Shown piece by piece: positions 44,574 through 55,200 of a stretch of 64,000 nucleotides of DNA. The stretch comes from Vulcanococcus limneticus LL. GTDB lineage: Bacteria; Cyanobacteriota; Cyanobacteriia; PCC-6307; Cyanobiaceae. The stretch covers positions 62,001 through 126,000 of the forward strand of contig NZ_NQLA01000004.1 of assembly GCF_002252705.1 (NCBI RefSeq), written 5' to 3'. The translations under genes and the position numbers were made by a program. The notes under the pieces were generated by a model. It worked only from the letters and a program-made list of their open reading frames with translations. It ran no database searches and was not told where the DNA came from. Numbering within the stretch: the first letter of the stretch is position 1; every line of letters starts with the position of its first letter.

Positions 44574-45260
44574 AGCCAATAACCCCTGTAGGCGAGAACG
44601 GAGGGCCGCAGCAGCTGGAAACACCTCACCATCGTCGACATAGCAGCCATCAAGGATCTCCAAAGTGGTCACAAGATCCAAGCTGGCGAGGGAGTCGCAC
44701 CAAGCCTGACAGCGGATCTGAGGTTCCGGGCAACCATGCCGGCACAGCCATTGGATCATTGCCGGTGATCCGAGATTTCGGGCGGCAAGAATGGCTCCCT
44801 GCTGCCAGGGCAGGCAATCAGTCCAAGAGAGAGGACCTACTCCCCGAAAGCGTTGGAGACGCTCCAAGACATGGGCATCTCCCAACATCTGAAGCACATG
44901 CAAGAGATTTCTTACCGTTAGCGGGCTGTCACTGCCCCAAAGCAGAGCCTGCTCGTAGGCCTGCACGGCCTCATCAAGACGCTGTAGGCCGCGCAAGGCA
45001 TCACCGAGCTTATGGGGTGTCCAGAAGTTGCGGCTGCCAGCAGTAATAGCGCGATGCAGAAATCTCTCCGCAAATCGATACTGCCCTTGCATCAGGAGAG
45101 TGAACGCCAGCAGATCGAGAATCTGAGGATGATGGGGAGAATCCTGAAGCAACCGACGCAGACCACCCTCAGCCACAGCCCACTCCTCGGCCTCGAGAGA
45201 ACTGCGAACAAATTGCCACCAGGGACTGTGGCTGGGAAGAGCGAAACGGAGGCTAGACAT
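44499..45260 (-). CDS. TPR-repeat protein in the glycosyltransferase cluster
   Basis: A 253-aa helical protein. TPR-like units: EWAVAEGGLRRLLQDSPHHPQILDLLAFTLLMQGQYRFAERFLHRAI and NFWTPHKLGDALRGLQRLDEAVQAYEQALLWG. No catalytic domain. ATG 45260 overlaps the stop of the 818-aa GT (TGATG), so it is translated with it and may act with it as a protein-interaction partner. The 3' end overlaps the convergent GT4 gene. Confidence 0.7.
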   Translation of the reverse strand: MSSLRFALPSHSPWWQFVRSSLEAEEWAVAEGGLRRLLQDSPHHPQILDLLAFTLLMQGQYRFAERFLHRAITAGSRNFWTPHKLGDALRGLQRLDEAVQAYEQALLWGSDSPLTVRNLLHVLQMLGDAHVLERLQRFRGVGPLSWTDCLPWQQGAILAARNLGSPAMIQWLCRHGCPEPQIRCQAWCDSLASLDLVTTLEILDGCYVDDGEVFPAAAALRSRLQGLLASPLQQSEWMSGGQGGQQLGSASTS

Positions 45261-47716
45261 CAGCCAAATCCAGGCTCCTCTCGATAGCGATGAGAAATCA
45301 GGCGCCCCCATTTATGCAGGAAGCGGCGCTCATTATCCCGCATAAGCTGTTGCCGCAGAGGACTGAGACGACCAAACGAGCCTCCCAGCTCATGATGAAC
45401 AAACACATCATCACAGATCACTATCCGATAGCCTGCTTCCGCAACTCGCATGCAGTAGTCGTCGTCCTCAAAGAAGCCAAGACCATAGCCTTCATCAAGA
45501 AGGCCCACAGCATCAATAACCCGACGCGTTAGCAAAACACAGAAAAAGGCGAGCCCCTCAGCTTCATACAGCTGCCGACAGCGAGGCGCCATAAAGATCT
45601 CGCTACGAACAACCATTTCAACCATCGTGGAGTAGTTAACATGAATCTTCTGCTGATTGCCAATGTTATTGGTTAAAGGGCCACAAAGGCCAATGCTGGA
45701 ATCACGAAGAGATGGTCGTATCAACTTGAAGAGCCATCCAGGTGTGACATGCGTATCATTATTCATCAAAACAACGGCATCTTTATCTGAAGATCGAATT
45801 CCACGATTACATGCAACTGGAAAGCCAAGGTTCTCGCCAAGAGGCAGGAAGCGGATGTGATCGTGCTCCGACTCCAGTTGACTCGCATAAGCATAGGTTC
45901 CATCAGTTGAGCCATTGTCAACCAGTATCAACTCATAGCGTGGATAGTTAGTATAGCTAAGGATGCTCTCTACGCAGCGGCGAGTAAGTGCAACCTGATT
46001 GTAGCAAATGATAACGATTGTTACTGATGGCAGAAGCGAAGCAAGAGTCTGTTCATAAGTATCTGCTCTGGCTTCCCATGTGTGGCCACTTGCGTAGTGA
46101 GAACGCTGTAGGGCCAGCTCTTGAGTATTCGTCTGACAAAGGGCGGAAATTGCATTGACAAATGAAACGGCATCCTCTGCTAGAGTACAAAAGTTAGATG
46201 AAAGACCAATCGCCTTAAGCTCTGGCAGTGGCGTAGCCACAACGGGCTTGCCAGCAGCCAGATACTCATAGATCTTCACCGGATTTGTTGCGCGAATCAG
46301 GTCGTTAATCTTAAAGGGAATAATACAAATGTCACAGCGCCTTAAAAAGGGGACGAGATCCTCATATGGAAGCTCTCCAAGAAAAAAGATATTGGAGCTA
46401 TGAGAAGCCCTAGAAGTATCACACCCTTCAGTTGAACCTGCCAAGATGAAGAGATGATCCGGTAGTCGCTCCGCAACAGCCACGACGAGTTCAAGATCAA
46501 ACCAAGTCGAGATTGCACCATAATAACCAACTACATGCGCAAAGTCGCGTGAGTCAGTGGGAAGCTGAGCCGAGGCCCCCTCAGAATGAAGGGCGGACGA
46601 GAAATATTTGTAATCACAAGCATTGCGGACCAGCACACGACGAGATGCCGTCACATGCTCATAGAGAAACTGAGAGGCAACAACAGCACAGTCACAGTCT
46701 TGGATCAAGCGACTCTCTTCCTCAAGCACTGCAGATGATGTCTCTGGAAACCCTGCAATATAATCCATGCAATCATAGATCAAAGGAAATTCTCGCAGTC
46801 CTTGTCTGCAGACAGCATGCCAAGAAGGATGCATAACGACAATCGTAGGACTAACCAGACACGCTTCATGGCAAACCTGGCGAATCTGCGCAGCTAGCCA
46901 TAAAGACAATCCATGCGAAGGACGCTCGTAAATAACGTGACTATGATCAGAGCCAAGCAATGCAGGAACGGTGAGGCAGACCTCAGTCAGCGCAAGATCA
47001 ATATCACGAAAACGAGGACGAAGTGCCTCGCCAGGATTGCGAGCCTCAACAGGAAGAAAGGTTGGATTAATGTAGAATACTCGATGTCCCCTCTTGCTGA
47101 GAGACAATGACAACTGCTGTGGGCGCTGAAAGCGGAAGTCCCAGTCAATAATAGAGAGGATAATCAGCGCGCCCTGGTCCGCAGCCTTGCTCAGAGTCTC
47201 TGAATTGACAGGAGTTGATCGACTGGCAGAATTAGACAGCCTCAGCACCAAATCATGTTGATGCAGAGTCCGAGCCTGCTCCTGAAGCTGTCGCTCAAGG
47301 CGTAGTATTCTGTGGAGTGATATATCAGCTTTGGCGATAGCCGTATGAATCTTGAGACTGTCTTCCTGGTCCCGTAAAACTACATCGAGTTGATCACGAG
47401 GCAGGATACTGGCTTGAACTCCACGGGAAGCCGGCAGCAGTACTCCTTCGACACGAGCCTGCAGATGGTCTGAATGCACCGGGGAAAACGGTAGGGCAAT
47501 GCGAAATGCATATCGACCATCGCCAAATTCCATTCGTGAGAGATCTTCTCTTGGCTGATTGGCTAAACCATCAGCCAAGATCCTACCTGAACTGGCCTCA
47601 ACGATTTCAACTCGGAGCTTCTGGTGTGGCAGAGACGGGCAGAATGCCCAGCCAAAGGCAACACGCCCAAGCACACCATCTAGACTACCTCGTATTTGCA
47701 ACGAAGAGCCAGTCAC
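45260..47716 (-). CDS. Large GT4-GT2 fusion glycosyltransferase
   Basis: An 818-aa protein in three parts. Residues ~5-100 form the GWA...DGR domain (GRVAFGWAFCPSLPHQKLRVEIVEA...FGDGRYAFRIALP), shared with the protein at 40068. Residues ~180-555 form a GT-B domain (DWDFRFQRPQQLSLSLSKRGHRV, VVGYYGAISTWFDLELV, IIPFKINDLIRATNPVKIYEYLAAGKPVVATPLPE). Residues ~560-790 form a GT2 domain (TIVIICYNQVALTRRCVESIL, LILVDNGSTDGT, VVLMNNDTHVTPGW, LLDEGYGLGFFEDDDYC). A coiled-coil stretch lies around 115-170. Such fusions build repeating surface glycans. Visibly more AT-rich than the flanks. The start is GTG 47716, with TATTAT 28 nt upstream. Confidence 0.85.
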   Translation of the reverse strand: MTGSSLQIRGSLDGVLGRVAFGWAFCPSLPHQKLRVEIVEASSGRILADGLANQPREDLSRMEFGDGRYAFRIALPFSPVHSDHLQARVEGVLLPASRGVQASILPRDQLDVVLRDQEDSLKIHTAIAKADISLHRILRLERQLQEQARTLHQHDLVLRLSNSASRSTPVNSETLSKAADQGALIILSIIDWDFRFQRPQQLSLSLSKRGHRVFYINPTFLPVEARNPGEALRPRFRDIDLALTEVCLTVPALLGSDHSHVIYERPSHGLSLWLAAQIRQVCHEACLVSPTIVVMHPSWHAVCRQGLREFPLIYDCMDYIAGFPETSSAVLEEESRLIQDCDCAVVASQFLYEHVTASRRVLVRNACDYKYFSSALHSEGASAQLPTDSRDFAHVVGYYGAISTWFDLELVVAVAERLPDHLFILAGSTEGCDTSRASHSSNIFFLGELPYEDLVPFLRRCDICIIPFKINDLIRATNPVKIYEYLAAGKPVVATPLPELKAIGLSSNFCTLAEDAVSFVNAISALCQTNTQELALQRSHYASGHTWEARADTYEQTLASLLPSVTIVIICYNQVALTRRCVESILSYTNYPRYELILVDNGSTDGTYAYASQLESEHDHIRFLPLGENLGFPVACNRGIRSSDKDAVVLMNNDTHVTPGWLFKLIRPSLRDSSIGLCGPLTNNIGNQQKIHVNYSTMVEMVVRSEIFMAPRCRQLYEAEGLAFFCVLLTRRVIDAVGLLDEGYGLGFFEDDDYCMRVAEAGYRIVICDDVFVHHELGGSFGRLSPLRQQLMRDNERRFLHKWGRLISHRYREEPGFG

Positions 47717-47738
47717 AGCGAAGACAGCGGGTGATGCA

Positions 47739-47744
47739 ATAATA
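47739..47744 (-). promoter_or_regulatory. -10 element candidate for the GT4-GT2 fusion gene
   Basis: TATTAT on the minus strand, 28 nt before the GTG at 47716. A TTGATC hexamer 15 nt further upstream could be a weak -35. Confidence 0.45.
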
Positions 47745-47832
47745 GCCCAAGCATCTAGGGATCAATCCCACGACCACCATGCTTTTGGGATCTCAGGTCA
47801 GACTAAGATCCACTAGCAGCGAGTCACCGCTA

Positions 47833-50661
47833 TCAGACAAGGTTAAATGGCGGTCCACCGAGTCCCGAAAGACTGCTCAAAGGAGAAGAATTAGCGATCG
47901 AAGCTATCTGACGACTCCATGAAGAACCACCCAAGCTACCGATCTCAATGAATGAAGGGCCTTGGGCACTGGCAGGATCAAAGGCAATGGCCAGTTGAGA
48001 GGAATCTTGCAAGCTACTGCTGCCCGAAAGCAGCTGGTCTAGAGGGGCAATTGGCAACAACCTGGTATCGCCAATCCCACTGATACCAGATGGCGTCAAT
48101 TCCTGGACAATCGTTGTAACAGCGCCGCCAGCACCAACAACTGTTGTGCTTTTGGCTATACGGTCGGTGAGGCCAATACCACTTGCCGAGTTGACGAGCT
48201 TTAGATCGGCAAAGGTAGGTAGCCCACTCGATCCATTCCAAGACGGAGGAGGAACGGATGTATCAAGACCAGCAAAAACAAACAGATCTTGGCCCGCACC
48301 ACCAAGGATCTTGACTCCCTGTGTGGCTGTAGTAGTCCAGGGATTCCAATTGAGAACCAGCAGATCATTGCCAGCTCCGCCATCTACCACCTGAGCAGAA
48401 GCAGAGAAGCTGATCTTATCATTGCCTTTACCTCCAAGGACCCCTTCAATACCGGCAATCCCACCAAGCACACCGGTGGCAGTGCCTGCATCCAGATCAA
48501 CCATGACAGGAGTGGTAAAACTGGAGTAATCAATCAGGTCCTTTCCAGCACCTCCAACCAGCACACCATCCAACTTTGCCTGTTGGCCCATACGGACCTT
48601 GTCGTTCCCATCTCCCAGCACAAGGGATTCAACATTCTGCACTGTTACAGAGCCAACGGTGCTTGAATTAGCGCCTGTAACTGTGACGGCCAGCGGCTTA
48701 GCGGGATCAGTCGCAACCCTTAAGAGATCAGATCCAGAAGCACCATCAAGGTAGCCAGAGGTCGGGTCCTGCAGGAGGGTAATCAGATCAGATTTTGTTC
48801 CACCCTTCAATAACAGAGAGCCACTCATATCAAGTGACAATTGATTAGTATTGTCTCCAAGGACGACCGTGCTCAAGCCTTCACCGGCACGTACCACCGT
48901 GTCACCAGCAACCGAGCCTGCCAGTGACGCGAGGTTGTTGCCGTCGCCTAAGTCAATGAGGGTGTCTACCGTAGCACCCCCCACAGATAAGCGATCATTA
49001 CCACTGCCAAGTAAGACTTCGGAGCGCAACAAGCCAATAGATACTAGATTAATATCAAAATCGAGACTTTGGAGCACCTCAGTTGGATTGGTGTCGACCA
49101 GTGAGGGGGATAGGATGGTGGAAATAACGACGGTATCGTTACCAGCTCCTGTATCCAGAAGGCTCTGATCAAGCCCGATGGCAGCAGCATTGAGGCTGAC
49201 ATGACCGGGTGACGGAACGGGGTCCCCATCCTTGGCAGCCGGTTCCGGGACTGAATCAATCAGCTGTAGATTTAGCGTCGGCTGAAGGGCCGGAACCTGA
49301 GCCTGATCCTCAGTGGCCGAGGGGACCTGGGCAAAACCACTGGTAATCTCGACAATATTATCATTGTCACCGGTAAAGATTGAGCTATTGTTAACTGCTT
49401 TGGTGATCAGATCAAAGCTCAGATCGGCTTTCTCTAAATCACCAATAGCTTGGAAACGGAGTCCACTCAGGGCTTGAACACGGAAAGACTCAAGGCCCGA
49501 TCCACCGTTGACGGTGCTGTCCTGAAGGCCGACAGTGCGGGACACCAGCTGTGACACGAGACCAGCCTGGCTTTTCACGCTGATATCGATTAGGTCACGA
49601 ACGTCAATGACGACAAGCTCTGTCTTGTCACCGGTGAACAACTGAGACCCATTGACACCAATACCCTCGGCTACCAAGTTGAGGGCTGCAGCCCCAAGCT
49701 CCGATATGGACGATGTCGTGATATGGCGATCAGACTGAATCTTCAGGTGATCGATATCTGAGCCGCGTAGGTCAAGCACGCTGTCGGTGATTGCCACCTG
49801 ATTGAATGCGCTGACTGCAGACGCATCACCGATGGGTGACTGGGCGACAGCTCCCAACTCACTGCTCACCTGAACCAGCAGCACCTTCGGCGGCGGCGGT
49901 GGAACCTGAGGCAGCTCAGGCACCACAGGTAGCGTGGAATCGCTCAGCAGGAATTGCCGAGCCTGGGGTCCATCGATGACAGACGGTGAAGAGAACGCCA
50001 GAGGGCCGGGAGTACCCCTGATCACCGCGACTGGAGCCGGCTCAGTGGAAGGGCCACCAGCAAAGCCAAGGGATGACAAGGGCAGCGTGGGGCCAAGACC
50101 GAAATCCGTTGCCGTCCCACCACCGACATTCAGTGGCAAACTCTCCAGGCCCAGCAGGGGGGCAGACCCATCAGAAAGAGGCCCGGCCGCAACCGCAGCA
50201 TCATCCACACCGCCCTCGGAAACACCGCCAGCAGCGAGGGGAGGGAGCGAGGCATCAACGGATTCTTGGCCCAGAATCGCTGCCCCGGCTTGATTGGAAC
50301 CAGCACTGCTCCCGCCAAGTGTGACGAATGCAGGTCCCTGGGAGGAGATGCCACCACCCACCAGAGGCTGGATCGGAGCAGAGTCGGCTGGGATGAGCTT
50401 TGTGCTCTCGGTGACGGCAATGGGTCCCGATGGCTTGCCAGCGACAGGGGGTGCCAAGGCTGGGGCGGGACCACCGGTACCGCTGGGATGAGAACTCTCA
50501 CCCCAGTCGAACAGCTGAGCAGCCTTCTCAAGGCTGTCTTCCGTGAGATAGACAAGAAAAAGACCAAGGGCCGAGCCCGTCAGCACGCCTTCCAGGGAAA
50601 CGCGGCTGCCGTCACGCTTCAGAGTGATCGTCTCACGGACTTCACTGATACTGGCGTCCAT
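47833..50661 (-). CDS. Large RTX-like protein, probable type I secretion substrate
   Basis: A 942-aa acidic protein without a cleavable signal peptide. The first ~50 residues are compact (ETITLKRDGSRVSLEGVLTG). Then come Pro/Gly/Ala-rich segments to about 270 and a long beta-repeat region with DLGDGNN, VLGDGNDKV, GGAGKDLIDYSS, GGKGNDKISF, GGAGNDLLVL and GGAGQDLFVF units (about 530-810). These GGxGxDxUx-like nonapeptides are the calcium-binding RTX signature. The C-terminus is Ser/Leu-rich and could carry the secretion signal. It follows the HlyD gene by 123 bases on the same strand, so it is a likely cargo. Mature function (adhesin, S-layer-like or enzyme carrier) is unknown. Confidence 0.75.
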   Translation of the reverse strand: MDASISEVRETITLKRDGSRVSLEGVLTGSALGLFLVYLTEDSLEKAAQLFDWGESSHPSGTGGPAPALAPPVAGKPSGPIAVTESTKLIPADSAPIQPLVGGGISSQGPAFVTLGGSSAGSNQAGAAILGQESVDASLPPLAAGGVSEGGVDDAAVAAGPLSDGSAPLLGLESLPLNVGGGTATDFGLGPTLPLSSLGFAGGPSTEPAPVAVIRGTPGPLAFSSPSVIDGPQARQFLLSDSTLPVVPELPQVPPPPPKVLLVQVSSELGAVAQSPIGDASAVSAFNQVAITDSVLDLRGSDIDHLKIQSDRHITTSSISELGAAALNLVAEGIGVNGSQLFTGDKTELVVIDVRDLIDISVKSQAGLVSQLVSRTVGLQDSTVNGGSGLESFRVQALSGLRFQAIGDLEKADLSFDLITKAVNNSSIFTGDNDNIVEITSGFAQVPSATEDQAQVPALQPTLNLQLIDSVPEPAAKDGDPVPSPGHVSLNAAAIGLDQSLLDTGAGNDTVVISTILSPSLVDTNPTEVLQSLDFDINLVSIGLLRSEVLLGSGNDRLSVGGATVDTLIDLGDGNNLASLAGSVAGDTVVRAGEGLSTVVLGDNTNQLSLDMSGSLLLKGGTKSDLITLLQDPTSGYLDGASGSDLLRVATDPAKPLAVTVTGANSSTVGSVTVQNVESLVLGDGNDKVRMGQQAKLDGVLVGGAGKDLIDYSSFTTPVMVDLDAGTATGVLGGIAGIEGVLGGKGNDKISFSASAQVVDGGAGNDLLVLNWNPWTTTATQGVKILGGAGQDLFVFAGLDTSVPPPSWNGSSGLPTFADLKLVNSASGIGLTDRIAKSTTVVGAGGAVTTIVQELTPSGISGIGDTRLLPIAPLDQLLSGSSSLQDSSQLAIAFDPASAQGPSFIEIGSLGGSSWSRQIASIANSSPLSSLSGLGGPPFNLV

Positions 50662-50784
50662 GGCGGCCTCAGGCTCTACGGGTACGTATGGGCAGGTTAG
50701 CCACGGATCAGGCCCACGTCAGCAACGGAGTACAAAGAAACACTTAGACAGATCCCGGAATGTAACCGGGCACACAAGCGGCCG

Positions 50785-52263
50785 TCAACGAATGCTCTTG
50801 GTTGAATCCATGAACGAGCTGAAGCGATCACTTATGAGGGAGAGGGCAGGTCGGGTGCCCATCTGGATCAGTCCTGTCACAGCCATGCCGGCACGGAGTG
50901 GATAGGAACGACCATCCTTTGTGAGTTGATCAGTCTTGAGCTTGGCTATGGCAACGAAGAACTCCTGCGGATTCTGCGGATTCGCCGTACGCGCATCTGC
51001 ACTGACGCGAACCAGTGTTGCCTTTACAGAGCCATACTCAGTGAAGGGGAAAGAGTTGACGCGGACATCCACTGGAGTGCCTGGCTGCAAGTGGCCAATG
51101 TCCTGATTGGAGATGGCGAGCTCAACCTCCAGATGATTATGAGGAACAATCTGAAGCAAGGGCTTGTCGGGCCTGGGTGTCTCACCTGCTTTGATGCTGA
51201 GGTCAAAGACCGTCCCCGACACAGGCGCAACAAGGCGGCCAAGACGAATCTTCTCATTGACCTCAATCAATCGGCTACTTACATCGGCCAATTGCTGGCG
51301 GGCACTGTCATACTGAGCATAGAGCTGTTTGAGATTGGCAACAGGAACCTGACGCTCACGCAAGTCGCTTTCCAGAACTTTTTGACGTGACGATTCCAGC
51401 TCCGATTCCGTACGCTCAATAGTGCTACGAAGCTCCACCTGCCGTTCCTGCTGGCGATCCATCTCCAGTTGAGACATTGCACCATTAGCAATCAGTGTCT
51501 GCATGCGATTAACGATGCCCTGATTGATGGCATACTTCTCTCGCAAGGCTGTGAGGCCACTCTGCTGCTGATCGAGGGAGAGACGTGCCCGCTCACGCTC
51601 GCTCTGGGCACTGCGGCGACGGAGTTCTACTTCGCTGGTGTCAATCGCAAGCTCGCGACTGCCTACGGCGCCCGCCGAGCCAGGGGAGGGGAGACCCAAC
51701 TGAACCGCCAGTAGAGCGGTTTCCTTCTGCCAGAGAAGTTGCTGCGATTGAAGCTGGCTCTGCTGCGCCAACAGGCCAGCTTGATCGAAGAGAAGCAACG
51801 ACTGGCCCGCCCGCACCACGTCACCTTCCCTCACCAGCACCTTCTGCACGAGGGCATTGACTGGTGTATTGACCGATGTCACTCCACCAACGGGGCGGAG
51901 CTTGCCAATGGCCGTGATTGAGGAATCAATCCGGGCCAGGGAACCGTAAACCACTCCAAAACCCGTGAGTCCGATCAGACTCCAAACGATGGCCCGACTC
52001 CAACCACGCGTGCTGCGGGGCAGTGTTGTACGGCGATGGCGGTAGCCACGCGGCTGGATCGCCGTTGACGTCGGGTTCGCCAGAGCCGCCTCCCTCTGCG
52101 GGTTCAGCAACAGGTCGGCACCATCCGACTCGGGCGAGAGGGTGACGGGTGTGCTGGTGGGGCTGAGGCCCGGCAGGATCTGAGGGTTGGAGCGGTCAAC
52201 GCCGCGGCTGCCCTGGGGAGCAAAGCCGTCTGGGGTACCGCCGCGGGTGGAGGTCGTAGTCAT
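50785..52263 (-). CDS. HlyD-family membrane fusion protein of a type I secretion system
   Basis: A 492-aa adaptor. A long, Pro/Ser-rich cytosolic N-terminus (about 90 residues) is followed by one TM segment (about 90-110: AIVWSLIGLTGFGVVYGSL). The first half of a lipoyl-like domain follows (VNALVQKVLVREGDVVRAGQSLLLFD), then a long coiled-coil hairpin (about 160-330) and the second lipoyl half (RLVAPVSGTVFDLSIKAGETPRPDKPLLQIVPHNHLEVELAI). A beta-barrel ends the protein. It links the ABC exporter to an outer-membrane TolC, which is not in this window. It overlaps the ABC gene by 4 bases (ATGA). Confidence 0.9.
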   Translation of the reverse strand: MTTTSTRGGTPDGFAPQGSRGVDRSNPQILPGLSPTSTPVTLSPESDGADLLLNPQREAALANPTSTAIQPRGYRHRRTTLPRSTRGWSRAIVWSLIGLTGFGVVYGSLARIDSSITAIGKLRPVGGVTSVNTPVNALVQKVLVREGDVVRAGQSLLLFDQAGLLAQQSQLQSQQLLWQKETALLAVQLGLPSPGSAGAVGSRELAIDTSEVELRRRSAQSERERARLSLDQQQSGLTALREKYAINQGIVNRMQTLIANGAMSQLEMDRQQERQVELRSTIERTESELESSRQKVLESDLRERQVPVANLKQLYAQYDSARQQLADVSSRLIEVNEKIRLGRLVAPVSGTVFDLSIKAGETPRPDKPLLQIVPHNHLEVELAISNQDIGHLQPGTPVDVRVNSFPFTEYGSVKATLVRVSADARTANPQNPQEFFVAIAKLKTDQLTKDGRSYPLRAGMAVTGLIQMGTRPALSLISDRFSSFMDSTKSIR

Positions 52264-55200
52264 TGGAGGCTCTGGATCAGAGGAAGACCGCCATAGGAGG
52301 CCTTGGACGCGGAGGACGAGGAGGAGCCAGTACGTCCCTGCTGGCAGAAGAGTGCGTAGTAGGGCCCGCGATTGGCCATGAGTACCTCGTGGGAACCCAC
52401 CTCAAGAACAGCACCATTTCCCATGCAGACAATCATGTCAGCATTGACAATGGAAGAAAGGCGGTGGGTAATAAACAAGGTGGTGCAACCGCGCAGGTTT
52501 TGCATCAGGTTCTCACATACAACACGCTCAGTCTGATAATCGAGAGCGGAGGTAGCTTCGTCCATGATGAGCATTCGCGGCCTCTGCAGGATGGTGCGCG
52601 CTATGGCGATCCGCTGACGCTGACCACCGGATAGACTGCTACCCCGTTCACCCACATTGGTGGAATAACCTGCCGGTAGCGCCATGACGAAATCATGGGC
52701 TGCGGCAACGGTGGCCGCTTCAATGATCTCCTCACTGCTCGCCTCAGGATTGGTGAGGGTGATGTTCTCCTCAACAGAGCCATCAAACAGCACCGTATCC
52801 TGGGGAACGATACCCAACTGACGGCGCAGGGAGTATAGCTCGACCTTGCTGATATCGATATCATCAACCAACACCGTACCAGCCTCTGGCGCATAGAGAC
52901 GAGCCAGGAGCTTGGTCAGCGTACTCTTGCCGGAGCCACTCGTACCAACAATGGCAACAAAATTACCCTCTTCCAGGACGAGATTGACGCCATTAAGCAG
53001 AAGAGGGGAGGAGCGCTGGTAACGGAAGTGAATATCACGAAACTCAACTTTACCCTTAATCTGCGGCATAACAATGCGGCTTGCATTGTCAGCTGGAGCC
53101 TCCTGTGGCGTATCAATTACATCACTTAGGCGCTCGAGAGATAGGGACGTCTCCTGAACGCTTTGCCAGATCGATGTCATCCTGAGCAAGGGAGCAGTGA
53201 CATAGCCAGCAATGATCCGGAAAGCAATCAGCTCGCCCAGGCTCAACTCACCCTTGAGAACAAGGGCGGCACCTCCCCAGATCACCAGGAGGCTGGACAG
53301 TTTATTCAGGAAGGCGCTGAAGGTGCTAGCGGTTGTGCTCAGCAGAGTGTTATCAAAGCCGTCGGCTACATAATCTGTATAGAGGTCTTGCCACTTCCAG
53401 CGACTACGAAGCTCAATATTCTGGGCTTTGACCGTCATCATGCTACTGAGCACCTCGACCAGATGGCTCTGGGTGCGTGCGTTAGCAACGGCCCGACTTT
53501 GCAGCTGATTACGCACGATGGGCGACACCATCAAGGTAAGACCAACCAGGACAGGGATTACGGAAAGGGTAATGAGGGTCAGCTGCCAGCTATAGATCAG
53601 CATGACCACGATATAAAGCAAAGCAAATACCGCGTCCAAGATCGTGGTGAGGGCCGTACCCGTCAGGAACCCTCTCACTTTCTCGAGCTCACTGATGCGG
53701 TTGGTCACCTCACCAACCGGGCGCCGGTCAAAATAACTAAGGGGCAACCGCAGAAGATGGTCAATGATGCGACTGCCCAGGGAGAGATCAATGCGATTAG
53801 TGGTATCAATAAAAAGGAAAGTACGCAGAGCCAGAAGCAAGCCCTCAAAGACGGCAAACACCACCAGGAGGGTGCCCAACATGCCGAGGGCCGTGGGGCT
53901 GTTATTGATGATCACCTTATCGATGATCTGCTGAATCAACAAAGGGTTGACAAGCCCGAAGAGCTGCACAAAGAAGCTCGCCAGCAGCACCTCGATCAGT
54001 ACGGCCCGATGCTGTTGCAGAGCGGGAAGGAACCAGCGGAAACCAAACTTGCGCTTGGGCGTGAATTCATTCACGCTCAAGGTGAGCACTTCCCCTTGGG
54101 CGCCCCACTGCTCCTTGAACTCCTCGAGGGTGAGCTCCTGGTTGCCCACAGCTGGAATGCCCAGCACGAGCTTGCGCGCCTGGACGCGATAGACCACGGC
54201 CATGCCGTTGCCCCAGCGCACCAGCAGAGGAGCCGTCAAGCGGGCAACGCGGTCGGCATCGATCTCCAGGAGCTGGGTCTGCAGGCCGATGGACTCGGCA
54301 ACGGCGCCGGCCAGGGCAAGGGAGGCCTCACCGTGACGCTTCACCTGATCGGTGAAGATGCGTAGCAGCAATTCACGCCGGAACGGCAACCCGAGGTGGT
54401 CGCAGAGCATCCGGAAGGCCGCAATCGGTGAGTCGAGGGGGCCGATGCCACGGTGCCAGGGAAAGGCTTCGGGGGGCTGCCGATCGACATCCGCGGGCTC
54501 CGGAGGCTCAAAATCCTCCAGGTCCTGGGCCTGGGGAATGGCCTCGGGATCCTGGAGCTGAAGATGCTCCTGCCAGCGCAGCAGCTGCAGCGGTGAGGCG
54601 GGGACCAGGGCACCGCCGCCGCCACCGGAGGCAGGTTCGGCGCCATTGGCCGCGGGGGTCGGGGCGACCAGGCCATGGCCATTGCTGCTGGGCCCGTGAC
54701 CGTTCGCACTGGGCTGGGACCCGGCGGCCGGACCCTCCAGCTGGGCGGCCAGACGCTGTCGATCGATGCCGAGCACCCGCAGGGGGCCCTCCCCCTGCAG
54801 CGGCAAGCGGGTGGGCAGCAGGGTGCCAACCGGCAGGGGGCCAGCGCTCACCAGCCAGAGCTTCTCGCCGTCCAGGGCCTCCAGCTGGTCCGCCTCAACC
54901 CACAGGGCTGTGCTGCTGTCCGCGAGCGCTACGGCCGCCTGGATCACCTCCCGGCCCAGGGCCCGAGGGTAGTCGCGGAGGTGCGCATCGAGGGCGGCAA
55001 ACAGCTCGGCGACGTGGACACTGGCACTGAAGCGCCGGGCCAGGACCGTGTGCTGGGCAGCGGCCAGGCGCAGTTCGGCATGGGGCAGAGCCAGCACCAC
55101 CACATCCGAGGAGGCAATCAGGGCCTCACAGGGCCGTCCACAACTGAGAGCGCTCCAGCCCATCACGGCACCAGGGCCCAGGCGCTGCAAGGTGCCGACC

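Noticed and set aside
47789-47840. Possible terminator after the 942-aa RTX gene
   Set aside because: Only a 4-bp AGCG/CGCT stem, no T-run.
50700-50784. Possible terminator between HlyD and the 942-aa RTX gene
   Set aside because: CCCGG/CCGGG stem of only 5 bp and no T-run; too weak to call.
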